A DNA stretch of 64,000 bases from Sycobia sp. Sy_11 (lineage: Eukaryota > Arthropoda > Insecta > Hymenoptera > Epichrysomallidae). Positions 1 through 11,524 of this stretch are shown here, one piece after another. Every line of letters starts with the position of its first letter. The stretch's first letter is position 1. The notes under the pieces were generated by a model that saw only the letters and a program-made list of their open reading frames with translations, ran no database searches and had not been told where the DNA came from. The DNA lies in NCBI GenBank assembly GCA_018907035.1, contig JACCIC010000049.1:3025001-3089000 (forward strand). Direction: 5' to 3'. Both the position numbers and the translations under genes were made by a program.

Positions 1-25
1 TATATATATATATATATATATATAT
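1..25. repeat. (TA)n, cut by the window edge
   Basis: The array continues beyond the left edge of the window. Confidence 0.9.
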
Positions 26-318
26 GTAATGTATATATATGTGTGAGATTTCTATAAACGTGCGTTAATAATCTGCGAAAGGATCGAGTTGAGGAGATAT
101 TCCAGCTAGATTTTCCAGGATATATCGCCGTACTCAATATAATATACATAGAAAAACCGAGGGAACTTTCTTGTAACAGATCTTCAATACTTGACAATAT
201 AATATACAATTTATATATATATAGTCAGGATCATTAAGGTAGCCTATTTTTTCAACGTCAGTGTACATGTACCGTTATTTTTCTCTATATGGCATATGAA
301 GCGCTAATAATTTCTTTG

Positions 319-320
<2 letters not shown>

Positions 321-372
<52 letters not shown>
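321..372. repeat. (TA)n
   Basis: Pure AT repeat, about 51 bp. Confidence 0.95.
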
Positions 373-376
<4 letters not shown>

Positions 377-898
377 GTGATCGAGAGCAAAAGATCCCTC
401 TCAATTATTATAGGTATCTATATAGCACCGTTCGATACAATCATTATCGAGATAATCGGCGTTTCCGTTTAAAAATGTATACACACCTAAGCGGACTCCG
501 GAATTTTGTAAGGATAGTTCGTTGCTCTTGCATGATATACTTATAATGTATATCCAATTAATTCGCAATTATTTTCGCGGTTCCTGCTTCACCACCTTCT
601 CCCTCGCCCAACCAAATTATATTATCACAAACCGTGGACAGATTCGACGGAATCCTATATAGGCATAGATGGGATTCCATTACAGTTGGAAGCTAATAGA
701 AATCGCGGCGATGGCCGCGACAAAGTTTTTTTTTTCTTTTTTTTTTCTGGCGCGGCAGTAGCGCGTTTATACCTCCCCTTGCCTCCTAACGACGCGCGAA
801 ATAAGAACGATAGGCTGAAAAAAAAAATGAGCGAGGCCAACATAAGCACGCGTGTTTCGGCTATCTTGGCAATTTAAAATCTCAATATAAGCTGCGTT

Positions 899-900
<2 letters not shown>

Positions 901-947
<47 letters not shown>

Positions 948-971
948 TCGTGCGCGGCAACCGGTTTTTGG

Positions 972-1018
<47 letters not shown>
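901..1018. repeat. Two (TA)n arrays separated by 31 bp
   Basis: Arrays at 901-942 and 974-1018 flank a short unique spacer rich in CG and GCAA. Confidence 0.95.
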
Positions 1019-1020
<2 letters not shown>

Positions 1021-1371
1021 GATATCCAAAGTATTCCGAGACGAACTTGTCATTCGAAAAGAAGGAAAGGCAAAAAATAGAAAAAGAAATGACGTTTCGT
1101 CTAGGCAGGCTATAGCAAAAAAGACCACGGGAATAGCTAAACTGTAGAATATATAGGTACATACGAATATAGAATTTATAGATAAACTGTTATACTTCGC
1201 AACGCAGTGTGAATATATATAGCACCGAGAATATATATAGCAAATTTGAATTTTTACGATCTCTCCGCGTCGCCGGGCGATATGCCGGAATCCAGGGTAA
1301 ACGTGTATGCACTCCCTTTATTGTTTCCAAGTCGATCTACTAAATAAGAGAGTTGGTGAAAGATATACTGT

Positions 1372-1374
<3 letters not shown>

Positions 1375-1411
<37 letters not shown>
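1375..1411. repeat. (CT)n
   Basis: Pure CT run. Confidence 0.95.
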
Positions 1412-1413
<2 letters not shown>

Positions 1414-1628
1414 GCATATATGGATACACACAAACAGAAAAAACACATAGAAGGGGGCATGCATATAACTGCGCATCTATACAGAAGTGGAACGCGGACT
1501 AGTATTGTTTTTAAAGCACTTTTAACCTACTTTTATCAAAATTAAATCACTTTATTTCGGAAGATATCCTATACTCTCGGCTTCAAAAAGGTATATGTAT
1601 ATTGTTTGAAAAATATGCGATACATATA

Positions 1629-1630
<2 letters not shown>

Positions 1631-1672
<42 letters not shown>
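1631..1672. repeat. (TA)n
   Basis: Pure TA run. Confidence 0.95.
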
Positions 1673-1676
<4 letters not shown>

Positions 1677-1798
1677 GATGATTACCAGCAATCGACTAGC
1701 CCGATCGAATAAGAAAAGCAATCTCTCGAAACGATCCCAGCAATTTCTTTGCTTTAAACGTTGCGAGGCGACTCCATTCTCTTCTCATCTTCCTCTCT

Positions 1799-1801
<3 letters not shown>

Positions 1802-1865
<64 letters not shown>

Positions 1866-1870
1866 TCTCT
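1802..1870. repeat. (CT)n, long
   Basis: Nearly 70 bp of CT with a single CCC interruption near the end. Confidence 0.95.
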
Positions 1871-2180
1871 ATCTACCCAGCTCTCTTAAGTTTCTTGTGA
1901 GCATATAACTTCGAAGAAAAGCAAAAGAACGCGCCTAATTAACGGGAATTAACATATTGGCTTATCCTCGCGATATCTCGCACTCAACGCTCCCGTGGCA
2001 TAATAACCATAATAATAAAACGAAGCGGCAATCTCTTATCCCCGTAATACTGTTTCCTTCATCTCTTCTTGCTGCCCTCTCGCTCTTTGTCTCCCCTACC
2101 TTTCCATCTGTCTATCTACTTCTCTTTTCTAAGATATTTTTTCAACAACGTGTGGATGCAACGTATGTATATTATATCTA

Positions 2181-2181
2181 T

Positions 2182-2214
<33 letters not shown>

Positions 2215-2225
2215 CACACACACAA
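2181..2225. repeat. (CA)n
   Basis: CA repeat with one CG interruption. Confidence 0.95.
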
Positions 2226-2363
2226 AATTGATCACAAAGGTGCACATATTACCTAGCATATCATATAATATAAGAGTGCGGACAGACGCACGGAAGAGAT
2301 TTACGCGTGCGCGTCTCGCGTGAGCGGATTTTCTTCCTGTCTCTGCGATCTTCTTTATATTTC

Positions 2364-2367
<4 letters not shown>

Positions 2368-2415
<48 letters not shown>
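2368..2415. repeat. (TA)n
   Basis: TA run passing into CACGCGCGCAC. Confidence 0.95.
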
Positions 2416-2417
<2 letters not shown>

Positions 2418-2598
2418 GCGCGCACATGGGCCTGTGCGTACATGTATGCATCTTTCTTTAATCGCCGCTGCGCAATGCCAGGAATCGTGGGAACTCGCGT
2501 TATGCATAAATATAAATATACGCGCAAGAGGGACTTCGGTGGAGCGTGACGATGCTCAAGAGGAGTATATATAGCTGTACTCAAATAGAGAAAGAGAG

Positions 2599-2601
<3 letters not shown>

Positions 2602-2631
<30 letters not shown>
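2602..2631. repeat. (GA)n
   Basis: Pure GA run. Confidence 0.9.
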
Positions 2632-2635
<4 letters not shown>

Positions 2636-2839
2636 AGAATTTCCGATGTATACATGCATAAGTACGAGATCTACGGCGATGCGGCAGCGTATTTCTGATG
2701 AAGCGCGTATAGATTATACGGAGATCGGAGATGCGTCGAGGAGAGGTCGATCGCGATTGTGTTTTCCCGTCGGCCCCGAAGCGCCGGGATTCGGCTGGAA
2801 CGTGGAAAATTGTATGCAGGGGTGGCACGATTTTCAGAA

Positions 2840-4060
2840 CTGAGTCGCGGGGATCGTATAGCTGTACATTATTATTTACATCGATCGGAAAAGGGAGTGG
2901 GATTTTTCAGCGTAGCTTACAGTACAGGGCTGGGAACTTTTTGATGATCAAGGTGCCCCAACGATCGCGATTATATCACGCGCATAGATAGTCTAATACA
3001 CACTATCAATGCAAAAATCTAAAAATCAGTAATATTTTTATGCCATAACGAATAGATATTTCAAAATAACATCCTCACAATTGACCCTACGGTCTGTTAT
3101 TTTTTATTTTGTACGTATACCTTTAACTTCAAATCTTGTACATTGAAATAGGTCTGAAGATCCTCAAATTCTAGCTGATAATATATTACAAATGCTTTGT
3201 TTTTATTTTCTAATTTCAAACTGCTGTGTCCTCTTGAGATCCTACCAAAAGCAAAATGCCGAGTTTCAAAAAGACAAGCTGCATACAAGTTCAAAAAAAG
3301 ATCATTAAAGTATACGTTAAAATTTCATTAATACATAAAATGAAATTTTTGCGCTTTAATAAATATTCGATATTAAGTGTCAGAGAAATCTTTAACAAAT
3401 ATAGCTGATATTGTAAAATTAATAGCCTGCAAAGAGAAGATCATTAAAATCTAACAGTCAAGCATAATACAAAAGCTTTAAAACAAAAATGATGACACTG
3501 TATTGTATCGAAAATATACTTCTTTAATCGGCATTCATATGTAAAGCCGATAAAGAAAAATAAGAAAACCAGCATATATCTATGTGCTAATGTATATATA
3601 TGTATATATATATATACATTAGCACCCTCCCCTCTATTTCTCTCTACCCCCATCTGAAAGGATAATCGCGGAACACGAGTTTTACTACGACGAACGCGAG
3701 GACGAGGGTTTTTAGCGCGCGAACGTGACACCGTAATGTCCGACTTTATAATAACGTAAGCGGCACCACTGTGTACGTGTACGGGCTTTATTCTTTAACC
3801 GTGTGCAATCCTCATTGCGCACATCGGCGAATTCTGCCGCCCGCGCGCGCGCACGGTAAGATCGGCGAATGCGATAGCCACCTCGGACGTATGTGATGTT
3901 ATATATATATATGATTTCGAAATAGACCGAGTCGCTGCGCATTCGCCGTGAGACGGAGTGAAATTTTAACGCCTGAATCGCGCGCACTTTCACTACGCGC
4001 GGTGTTTTTGGAACGGCCGGTATTTGATAAAGCCTTGCGCGAACTTTATATACACATATA
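2840..4060. other. Non-coding stretch, nothing recognised
   Basis: AT-rich unique DNA to about 3640, then GC-richer DNA. A small palindromic segment near 3589-3621 (GCTAATGTATAT and ATATACATTAGC) could form a hairpin. Confidence 0.5.
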
Positions 4061-4069
4061 TACATATAC

Positions 4070-4079
<10 letters not shown>

Positions 4080-4120
<41 letters not shown>
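4080..4120. repeat. (TA)n
   Basis: TA run preceded by degenerate TACATA units. Confidence 0.95.
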
Positions 4121-4124
<4 letters not shown>

Positions 4125-5080
4125 TATTATGATGTACACTCAGAGCCGCAGTTCTGACAGTTCAATGCGATTATAGAAAATATGAAAGAGACTCGGCCTT
4201 TATTCGCTTACATTGCTATAATTAAGTCTAGGGGGCGCACCTGGAAAAAATTCATTGGGCAAACGCGTGGAATTTCATTGTTTTTGCGCTCCTTCCTAGA
4301 GAGGCTGCATCTCGTCGATTCGACGCTCGCGCAAATATCGAGCTCCACGGCTATCTCAAATAGCCCCAAGGTCCGCGCGGAAATGCTTCTAGCTCGAATA
4401 ACTGTTCACCGCCGCCCCCCCCCCAAAGATCCACCTTGGTATATTTGAAACTCCTCGATGCACAGGTTCTTTCAACGGTATAATGATGCGATGATATAGC
4501 GATTAACTAGATATCTGAATAAGCCTAAATATCTTCCGAAGCAATTTGCTGTGTTTTGTATTGTTACAAAAAAAAACAAAAAAAAAACAAAAAAAAACGA
4601 AGGAAACAATGCACCTTTATGTATAATATGCATCATCTCGGAACGTTCATTGTTGAAAGCTTTTTGTTTTTTTAATAAACGGTCTATTTTTATAAAGTTA
4701 GAGTTCGATGTACGAGAAAATAGGCACAAAGGTGAAATTATACGCGTTCGTATAGACGAAGATCGAACCCATCGAAATGATATAGTCGCCCAATGGACTA
4801 CAATAATTTCATAAAACATATATACTATCGCTCTTGCGGCGTCGATCATTCCAAAGTTCAAATCTGCCAATTCCTGACGTTATACGGGGGAAAAAAAACT
4901 TCTTAACAGCCCGTCTCCCCTGTAATCGGCGAATGGACATCGTACACATAACTACGCGACGTGCGCTTTGAAAACGCTTTTTCTTCTCTGTATATAAATA
5001 TGAATTCGCATTGTACGTCACGTCCTCCGAAAGAAATAACGGAGAGAACTCGAGAGCATTATATACCTCGAGATCCACTT

Positions 5081-5083
<3 letters not shown>

Positions 5084-5125
<42 letters not shown>
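5084..5125. repeat. (TA)n
   Basis: Pure TA run. It is the last long TA array before a gap reaching 14358. Confidence 0.95.
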
Positions 5126-5133
<8 letters not shown>

Positions 5134-5287
5134 AAATACATGTGTCTGTGAACGTATGTGCATAGCGGAATCTTCTCTCTTAATCTACAAAGACTCTTCC
5201 AACAATACTACAGGACATTCCCGATAAATGGATAAGTGCGTTAGAGTCAGAAACCCTGATAGTAAAAGCTCGAATCAAGGAAGACGT

Positions 5288-5347
<60 letters not shown>

Positions 5348-5451
5348 GCCTAATTTGCAATAATGTCCTAGTAGTAAAGTTCCGATTCAGCGAGAGACTC
5401 CCACGAGCGCCCAAGAGAAGTGCCGTTGGTTCTATTTGATCAATTCTCTCG

Positions 5452-5505
<54 letters not shown>
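5288..5505. repeat. (GA)n and (CT)n in inverted arrangement
   Basis: GA array at 5288-5345 and CT array at 5459-5505, separated by about 113 bp of unique sequence. A single strand could fold back over 40 bp or more. Confidence 0.9.
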
Positions 5506-5507
<2 letters not shown>

Positions 5508-5827
5508 ATCTCATACACACACACACTTCTTTGCTGTCCGTGCCGAACGCTTATATGTAGGTTCCTCCGACCAGAATAGATATTACTTGTTATGTACTGA
5601 AAATTTCGACCTTTATCCCTGGACACTGCTTTATACTAGTATTCTATTTTTTTGCTAAATAAACGATACAAAAATTGAAATCTTTTTCCTATGACTGTCT
5701 TAATCTACTTTCATGCAAAGCATGTATTAAGCAATTAAAATTTTCAAATATTTGTAAGATCTGAATTTCGGAATTTAAAAACAAAATGAAAATACATCAA
5801 TAAATAACACAATTTTACTATTGAATA

Positions 5828-5833
5828 TTTATT
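5828..5833 (-). terminator. Candidate poly(A) signal AATAAA for the minus-strand gene
   Basis: TTTATT on the plus strand reads AATAAA on the minus strand about 330 bp past the stop codon. It is the nearest canonical hexamer downstream of that stop. The surroundings are AT-rich, so a chance match is possible. Confidence 0.4.
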
Positions 5834-6163
5834 TAAGAATAAAATTGGTTTTAAAAACTTTCTTTCTGTTCCTTAACTGCCGGGCTAAGAAAAATCATAT
5901 GAAACGTTTCAGTCAACAATAAATAAAATTAAAATCCATGCAATGAAAGAAGTGTTATACAATTCATCAATTGCACGACAATATAATGTAATGCTATGAA
6001 TCGCCATAGTAACTTGCTGCTGAGCTATAGTTCATGATCTCTAAAAAGAAATCATTGCAAAATTACCATACGACTGTCAAAGTAAAAAAAAAAACACGCA
6101 CACAGTTGTAAAACAATTAAACGTAATAAAATTAAAGAATAGTAATTCGAAATCCGCACTCCG

Positions 6164-8329
6164 TCAGCTCAAATCGTCGAGCTCGGCGCCCTTCTGCGGC
6201 GCCAGCCCGGCTCTTTCTGCGCTCCCCATTGAATTCGCTATACTGGCATTCTTAATCTCCTCGTCCAGTTTCTCCTTGAACTCGTCGAGCTCGCCCTCGC
6301 TGAAGTCGGACGGGACCTCCGCCGAACTATCCGAGCGCCAGCCCTCCTCCCGCGCCATATCCTCGAACACCTTCGCCTCCTCGTCCCGGTAAACCTTGTA
6401 TATTTCTTCCGCCTTCTTCAATCTCTCGAAAACGAGGTTGTGATGCTCCTCGAGCTCGTTGCGCTGCTTGCTCTCCTGCTCGATTTCGCCCTGTATGCCG
6501 TTCAGCATCGCCATGTTCGCCGTCAATTGGATCTGCATGTTGCTCACCTGGCGCATGCCCTCCAACAGCTCGTCGAGGGCGCTCGGATCGTCCCGGGGCG
6601 CGACTCTGATCGCCTCCTCGATGCTGCGCCGCATGCCTTCCAGATCGTCCCGCATGCTGGTCATGCGCTTCACCGCGACCTGGGAATTTTCCCGCATGAT
6701 GGCCAAATTCTCGGCCGAGGCCTGCAGCATCTCCTCGGCGGACATTTCGTTCTCGTCCTGGTCAACGGTGGTTTTCTCGAAAGCGTTAATATAGTCGAGC
6801 AGATCGGGTAAATCGTTCGTGAAACCCTGCTGATCGCCGTCTTTTAGGGGAGTCTTTGCGGGATCCTCCGGCGACGAACGATCCGCAGGCATCCGACAGC
6901 CTGGTTCCATCTCGGATAGCAAATCCTGCAAGGTATGCTCGAGCCTAATTTTACGTTGATTCGATTTAGATTTATGTTTCCGTTTACTCGATTCAGGCAC
7001 ATCCTTCTCTTGTGCTGGATCTGACGGCGCGGGCTTGGATGGTTCGAGTCTTGGCAATGGTTTCAAAAAATCTTGTAGAAATTGCGCACTATCCAATTCA
7101 TCGATATTTTTCGAATTTGAAGATAAAGGTTGAGTTGATTCCGGTTGAGCTAAACCAGATTTTTTTATTTTGCTTGACTTTGACGATTTCCGTTTGGATG
7201 ATTTGCATGAACATTTCTCTTTATCGGAAACATCACAAAACTTTGCGTTTGATGATGATGAACATCCGTATTGGGCTAAATCATGAGTTGCCAATTTTGT
7301 TGATTCTATGGATGGCGAGTATTTCAACGATTCCAATAAAAGTTTTGATTTATCTGCTTGATCAAATATTTGTGGATTTTTAGAAATTCTTCGGTGAGAT
7401 AAATCAGGTCGAGATTGTTTGGTTGATTCGGATAAATTTTTGGGTTTCAATGATTCCAATAAAATATTTGATTTGTCAGAATGTTCAAATATTTTGGGTG
7501 TAGCAATCGAAGCTTCCTGTTGAGCCACCTCTGATATTGTTGTTTTAATCGATTTACTCGATTGCTTCTGTTGCAATGACCCACGTACTGATTTTGTTTC
7601 AAATCCATCAAATACTTTAAAACTTGCGTCTGAATTTTTCTGATTGGTAACATCAGATGTTGACGATTTGGTTGAGTCCATCTTTAATTTGCGTTTCAAT
7701 GATTCTAATAAAAAATTCGCTTGATCATAGTCATCAAATTGTTTAGGAGTTGAAGTTGAAGAAGATCCTGGCTTATCGACCTCGGGTGTTAATAATTTAG
7801 TTGATTCCAAAGTTGGTTTTTGATTTCTCGATTTCAGTACCATTTCTGATTTATCATGTTCCTGGAATACTTTCGGACTTGAAGCTGAAAATTCTTGCTT
7901 AGTAAAATCAGATATTACTGGGTTGTTTGATTCTAATTGTAGTTGACGTTTGAATGAATCGAATAAATAATATGATTTATCAGAATCAACAGATAGTTGC
8001 GGATTTGAAGTTGATGATCCTCGCTGCACCGAGTCAGATGCCGTTGATTTAGTTGAGTTGACCGTTGATTTGTGTTTCAAGGATTCAAGTACTAAGTTTG
8101 TTTTATCAGATTCATCAAATATTTTTGTACATGAAGACGAAGATTTCAGTTGAGCAAAGTCTTTTGAAAATATTAATGGATTACTTGAGCATGGCGTAGA
8201 GAAAGCATTCATAGGAGAATCTAGAGTCTCATTGTGTTGATAACTAGATTTACTTTTTTGTCTTTTGTCAAAACCATTTTTCATTTCAGTGACGACTTCT
8301 TTCGTAGGTATTTCATTTATGTCCGCCAT
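6164..8329 (-). CDS. Uncharacterised 721-aa protein: nine ~42-aa repeats plus acidic coiled-coil C-terminus
   Basis: I do not recognise the family. The frame is open further upstream, but only through a GTG at 8347. The first ATG is at 8327-8329 (MADINEIPTK), preceded by CTACA, and a splice-acceptor-like AG lies just before it, so I start there. Residues 1-70 are Ser/Lys-rich. Residues 71 to about 450 hold nine imperfect units anchored on F-D-x-x-D-K, followed by LLESLK, ESTK, a D-x-x-Q and a Ser-rich end. Anchors fall near residues 71, 113, 155, 198, 240, 281, 322, 364 and 408. Residues 446-462 are Lys/Arg-rich (SSKRKHKSKS), a possible nuclear-localisation signal. Residues 500-660 are Leu/Met/Glu-rich and look helical, with likely coiled coil at about 530-660. 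The tail is acidic and ends ELDDLS. No signal peptide, membrane segment or catalytic motif is visible. The length, start and stop look real; the function is unknown. A structural or scaffold role is only a guess from the composition. Confidence 0.85.
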   Translation of the reverse strand: MADINEIPTKEVVTEMKNGFDKRQKSKSSYQHNETLDSPMNAFSTPCSSNPLIFSKDFAQLKSSSSCTKIFDESDKTNLVLESLKHKSTVNSTKSTASDSVQRGSSTSNPQLSVDSDKSYYLFDSFKRQLQLESNNPVISDFTKQEFSASSPKVFQEHDKSEMVLKSRNQKPTLESTKLLTPEVDKPGSSSTSTPKQFDDYDQANFLLESLKRKLKMDSTKSSTSDVTNQKNSDASFKVFDGFETKSVRGSLQQKQSSKSIKTTISEVAQQEASIATPKIFEHSDKSNILLESLKPKNLSESTKQSRPDLSHRRISKNPQIFDQADKSKLLLESLKYSPSIESTKLATHDLAQYGCSSSSNAKFCDVSDKEKCSCKSSKRKSSKSSKIKKSGLAQPESTQPLSSNSKNIDELDSAQFLQDFLKPLPRLEPSKPAPSDPAQEKDVPESSKRKHKSKSNQRKIRLEHTLQDLLSEMEPGCRMPADRSSPEDPAKTPLKDGDQQGFTNDLPDLLDYINAFEKTTVDQDENEMSAEEMLQASAENLAIMRENSQVAVKRMTSMRDDLEGMRRSIEEAIRVAPRDDPSALDELLEGMRQVSNMQIQLTANMAMLNGIQGEIEQESKQRNELEEHHNLVFERLKKAEEIYKVYRDEEAKVFEDMAREEGWRSDSSAEVPSDFSEGELDEFKEKLDEEIKNASIANSMGSAERAGLAPQKGAELDDLS
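6977..8120 (-). repeat. Coding tandem repeat, nine units of about 126 bp
   Basis: This is the DNA underlying the nine protein repeats of the gene at 6164-8329. The similarity is visible in the DNA too: on the plus strand a block reading like TTTCAATGATTCCAATAAAA, followed by a GATTTATC-like word, recurs near 7321, 7446, 7693, 7950 and 8074. The period is 41-44 codons with no frame breaks. Units 5 (near residue 240) and 8 (near 364) are the most diverged. Unit 8 has lost the LLESLK core to Ser/Lys/Cys-rich sequence. Confidence 0.8.
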
Positions 8330-8338
8330 TGTAGTTTT

Positions 8339-8360
8339 CTGGAACACAATAAAATCAAAA
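8339..8360 (-). promoter_or_regulatory. Candidate splice acceptor just upstream of the ATG
   Basis: Read on the minus strand, a T-rich stretch ends in GTGTTCCAG immediately before AAAACTACAATGG. This suggests that the coding exon starts at 8338 with ten leader bases and that a 5' untranslated exon lies further upstream. A GTAAGT-type donor exists on the same strand at 9149-9154, which would give an intron of roughly 0.8 kb. The pairing is inferred. Confidence 0.35.
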
Positions 8361-9762
8361 TTTGTATCTTTAAAAGACCCAATTTACGAAATAAAGACAT
8401 ATCGTTTATGTATACAAGAATAGATAGAATTATCTGTTGATAAATGGGATGCACAATATTTTTTGTAAAATATCAATTCGTATTATAATTATCGGTTGTA
8501 TAAATCCAAATCTGTAATGTAGTTCAATGATATGTACAAATTATTAAAACGTTGTAAGCAAATATGAACCAATTTATGTAACTATTAAAGATTTAAAAGG
8601 GATATAATCAAGATAAAGGGGTTTCTGGATTTTGAAACGAACTAAAAATTTTGAGTTGTATAAAATGAAGTAAACAAGAAAATCTTTAAAAGAAAGAAGT
8701 AAACATGAAAATCTTTTGTACACTTATTTAACTTTCTTTGTTGTAGTTTTTTGTGCAATTATATGCATCATGAAGGTCTAATTGGATATATTGTTTTAAT
8801 TTTTAAGCCCATAATTGCATTATGATTTGGAAGCTGTTGCCAATAATTTCCGTACTCGAAATACATACGCCGAAAATTTGGAACACGAAATGGAGAATAG
8901 AGAACCCTAATTCCGATTGTACAGCAGCACTATAAAGCTGATTCGTATATACTAATAGCAGAAAATTCTGTTTATAAATTCCAATTTTACCCTACTATGA
9001 AATGGACTTTATGGACTTTATGGAGCAATGGAATATGTTCAAGAATGTACTGCTTGTTTCGCGATAATAGTAAATGATCTTTATTCTAATATCATCCCAA
9101 ATTACGTTTTAACTACAAGTGACCTTTATTTGAATAAAACTAGTGTAGACTTACATGGTGATTTATATGAAGTACAGATTGCATTTATATGCACAAGTTT
9201 GAATTAAAATTTTTTCATACATTACAACAATATTTGAAATATATTCTCTCGACGCATTTATTTTTCTGAAATTACAAAAAAAAAAGAAATCCTTAAGCAC
9301 ACTGTATACCCGTACATTCACCCAAAATTCGAAACAGGTCTTTAAAATTACCGTTTCTTCGTGTGCTTAATTCGATTCAACTATACTGGGCTCGATTGCA
9401 ATAACCCTCGGCTACTTTGATAGAGTTGTAGAAATATACATTTCCTTCCTTTTCTCTTTCTACATTACGTAAACTGGCTACCTTATATTTTGCTAAAAAA
9501 TAAAAAAATTTAAAAAAAAACGAAACGAAAAGAAAACTCGGGGAAAAAACGAAAAACCGCTTGCATTCATGACCTCACGTTTTGCCTATAAACGCCTAAG
9601 GGGATTAACCACACAATATCGCACAAGCGCGAAAAATTGCACGACTGCAGCCGGCGCGCGCGGTCACGAAACGATTATCATCCCATCCTCTTCAGTCTCT
9701 TGTCCCAACCAACTTCGAACATATCCCGATGCGAACGACCTTTCTCAGCAAGAGCAGCCTGA

Positions 9763-9809
<47 letters not shown>

Positions 9810-10007
9810 TCTTTGAAACCAGTTCACGTGTACCGACCGGGATATCTCGGTTGGCGTGTGATATACCAAAGTGTATAAGAGAGAAGAAGAGATCTTGATC
9901 TTGGCATTGCGCGAGCATGCTCACGTGAGCAAGAGAGAAAGAGCGAGGAAGGTGGTGGGTGATAAAGAAAGATAGAGTGAAAGAGGGACCGAATCAAGAA
10001 GAGAGAA

Positions 10008-10038
<31 letters not shown>

Positions 10039-11434
10039 TAGGGTGAAGCGAGACTATGTTTCCATACTGCATCGCTTTCGGTTTCTCACGCGCTTCGTCA
10101 GCAAAATTAATCGAGAGCCTAGACGACTCGGCCTATTTGCTATACGATCGCGGCTATATTGCGCCGAGAATCTAATGATCCCTTTATTATCGGTCTGTCT
10201 ATAGTTGCATTATGCTGCTTATCGGCTTTGATATATAGGAGAAATAAGAATCTTATATAGTACGGGTGGGCCTTGTTGAACGGAATTAATAGTGAAATTT
10301 ACGAGAGACCATTCTATATACTTTTGAGATAATTGCTAATATGTGGAAGGCGGGGTATAGCAGTGATTGCAGTTTTTCTTGATTACCAACGTCCAGTTTC
10401 CACTGAGATCATATTGGCATCGTTTACTTATTTATTAAATCGATAAATTAACTTTTGCAAATTTATATTAAATAGTAACAAAAGATGTTTGTAAAGTGTG
10501 TATAATTATTTAATTTTCATAGGACATTTGGTGATGACAATAAGAAAGTATATAACTTCCATTCAGCATAAGAATTATTATGGAGATAAATTCAAAAAAA
10601 AATTTGATTTAAAATTAATCCAAATTAATATTTATTGTATATGCATAAGGTTATACAATGCAAATAAGTTCAAGCAAGTATCAATCACCAGCCACTATTA
10701 CATTTCTTTCATTAATAAAAACCTTTATTTTTACAATCAACAGTCTATATTAAAAGAACGTATAAAATATGCATACAGAAAAGGCGAATGTCCGATTAAT
10801 CTCGGCGCAGATCATTATGACACAAGATCTGTCATTCGCTAAAATCTCACACACGGTCGATAACAAACAGACGGCTTTTCACCGTATATCAGCATGTATA
10901 CGTATACACGTACACGTTTCAACGTATTCGAGTACGTAATAATCGAGGTCGGACCTATTTCCTCCTTTAATATGCAATCGCATGCGCCGAGCACTTTCCC
11001 GTTCCGCTGTCTTGGGAATGAGATTAATTCATCGGCCGCAACGGAGCACCGCATCGAGAGTTGGGCAATTGTTACGATGGGATATCGATAAGTACTATAT
11101 AGGTGGTGCTTTTCGTTTTGTTTTTCTTTTTTTTTTTTAATAGAATATGCAATTAATAAATTTGAATTAGTGTCAAACGCGACTGTTGTAAGGAAAAGAA
11201 CGGTGTAAATTTCACTATTTTCTTAACGCTGGAGCGATCGTTACTGAAAAATTCAAATTTAGACTAAATCCTCATACGGGACAAAACAATGATTCGCGTC
11301 CATCGTTTTGGAGCATAATTTGGAAATGCGCAACGTGTACAGTCGTAGTGATCATCGACTACAAAATTCATGCTTCAAAAGAAAAATCTTCCTCCACACC
11401 ACCAAATAATATCGCATCGTAACTTTTGCTCCGC
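8348..11434. other. Divergent intergenic region
   Basis: This stretch lies between the minus-strand gene and the leader of the plus-strand gene. 8350-9560 is AT-rich with no supported ORF and contains a short tandem duplication (TGGACTTTA twice near 9005-9025). 9490-9560 is A-rich. 9570-10200 is GC-richer and holds a CT array and a GA array. 10200-11340 has no feature I can support. Promoters of both genes may lie here, but no convincing core promoter was identified. Confidence 0.5.
9766..10028. repeat. (CT)n and (GA)n in inverted arrangement
   Basis: CT array at 9766-9806 and a shorter GA array at 10010-10028, in the divergent intergenic region. Confidence 0.85.
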
Positions 11435-11435
11435 A

Positions 11436-11464
11436 CCCCTCCTGACCCCCCGCCCCCGCCCCCC
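11436..11464 (-). promoter_or_regulatory. Potential G-quadruplex upstream of the PH-like gene
   Basis: The plus strand has C runs of 4, 6, 5 and 6 separated by very short spacers, so the minus strand has the matching G runs, a canonical G4 motif. It sits about 460 bp upstream of the start codon at 11927, in the presumed promoter or leader region. Formation and function are not shown. Confidence 0.45.
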
Positions 11465-11524
11465 TTTGGCCGGGGAGTGCGGTTGAACTAACCCATTTTC
11501 CCTCCGTACCACCTATATCTATGT

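Noticed and set aside
289..546. Frames encoding long IYIYIY, SLSLSL, RERERE, THTHTH or VCVCVC tracts here and throughout the window
   Set aside because: They are translations of dinucleotide arrays, occur on both strands, and lack motifs or gene structure.
4745..4800. B-box-like GGGTTCGATC on the minus strand
   Set aside because: The stem does not pair and no A-box partner was found.
6440..6811. Plus-strand ORFs of 111-123 codons opposite the repeat-protein gene
   Set aside because: Antisense shadows of the GC-ended C-terminal coding region. Their composition mirrors the codons of the real gene.
6164..8347. Longer start of the minus-strand ORF (six extra codons)
   Set aside because: It begins with GTG, not ATG, and overlaps a likely splice acceptor. 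The ATG at 8327-8329 is preferred.
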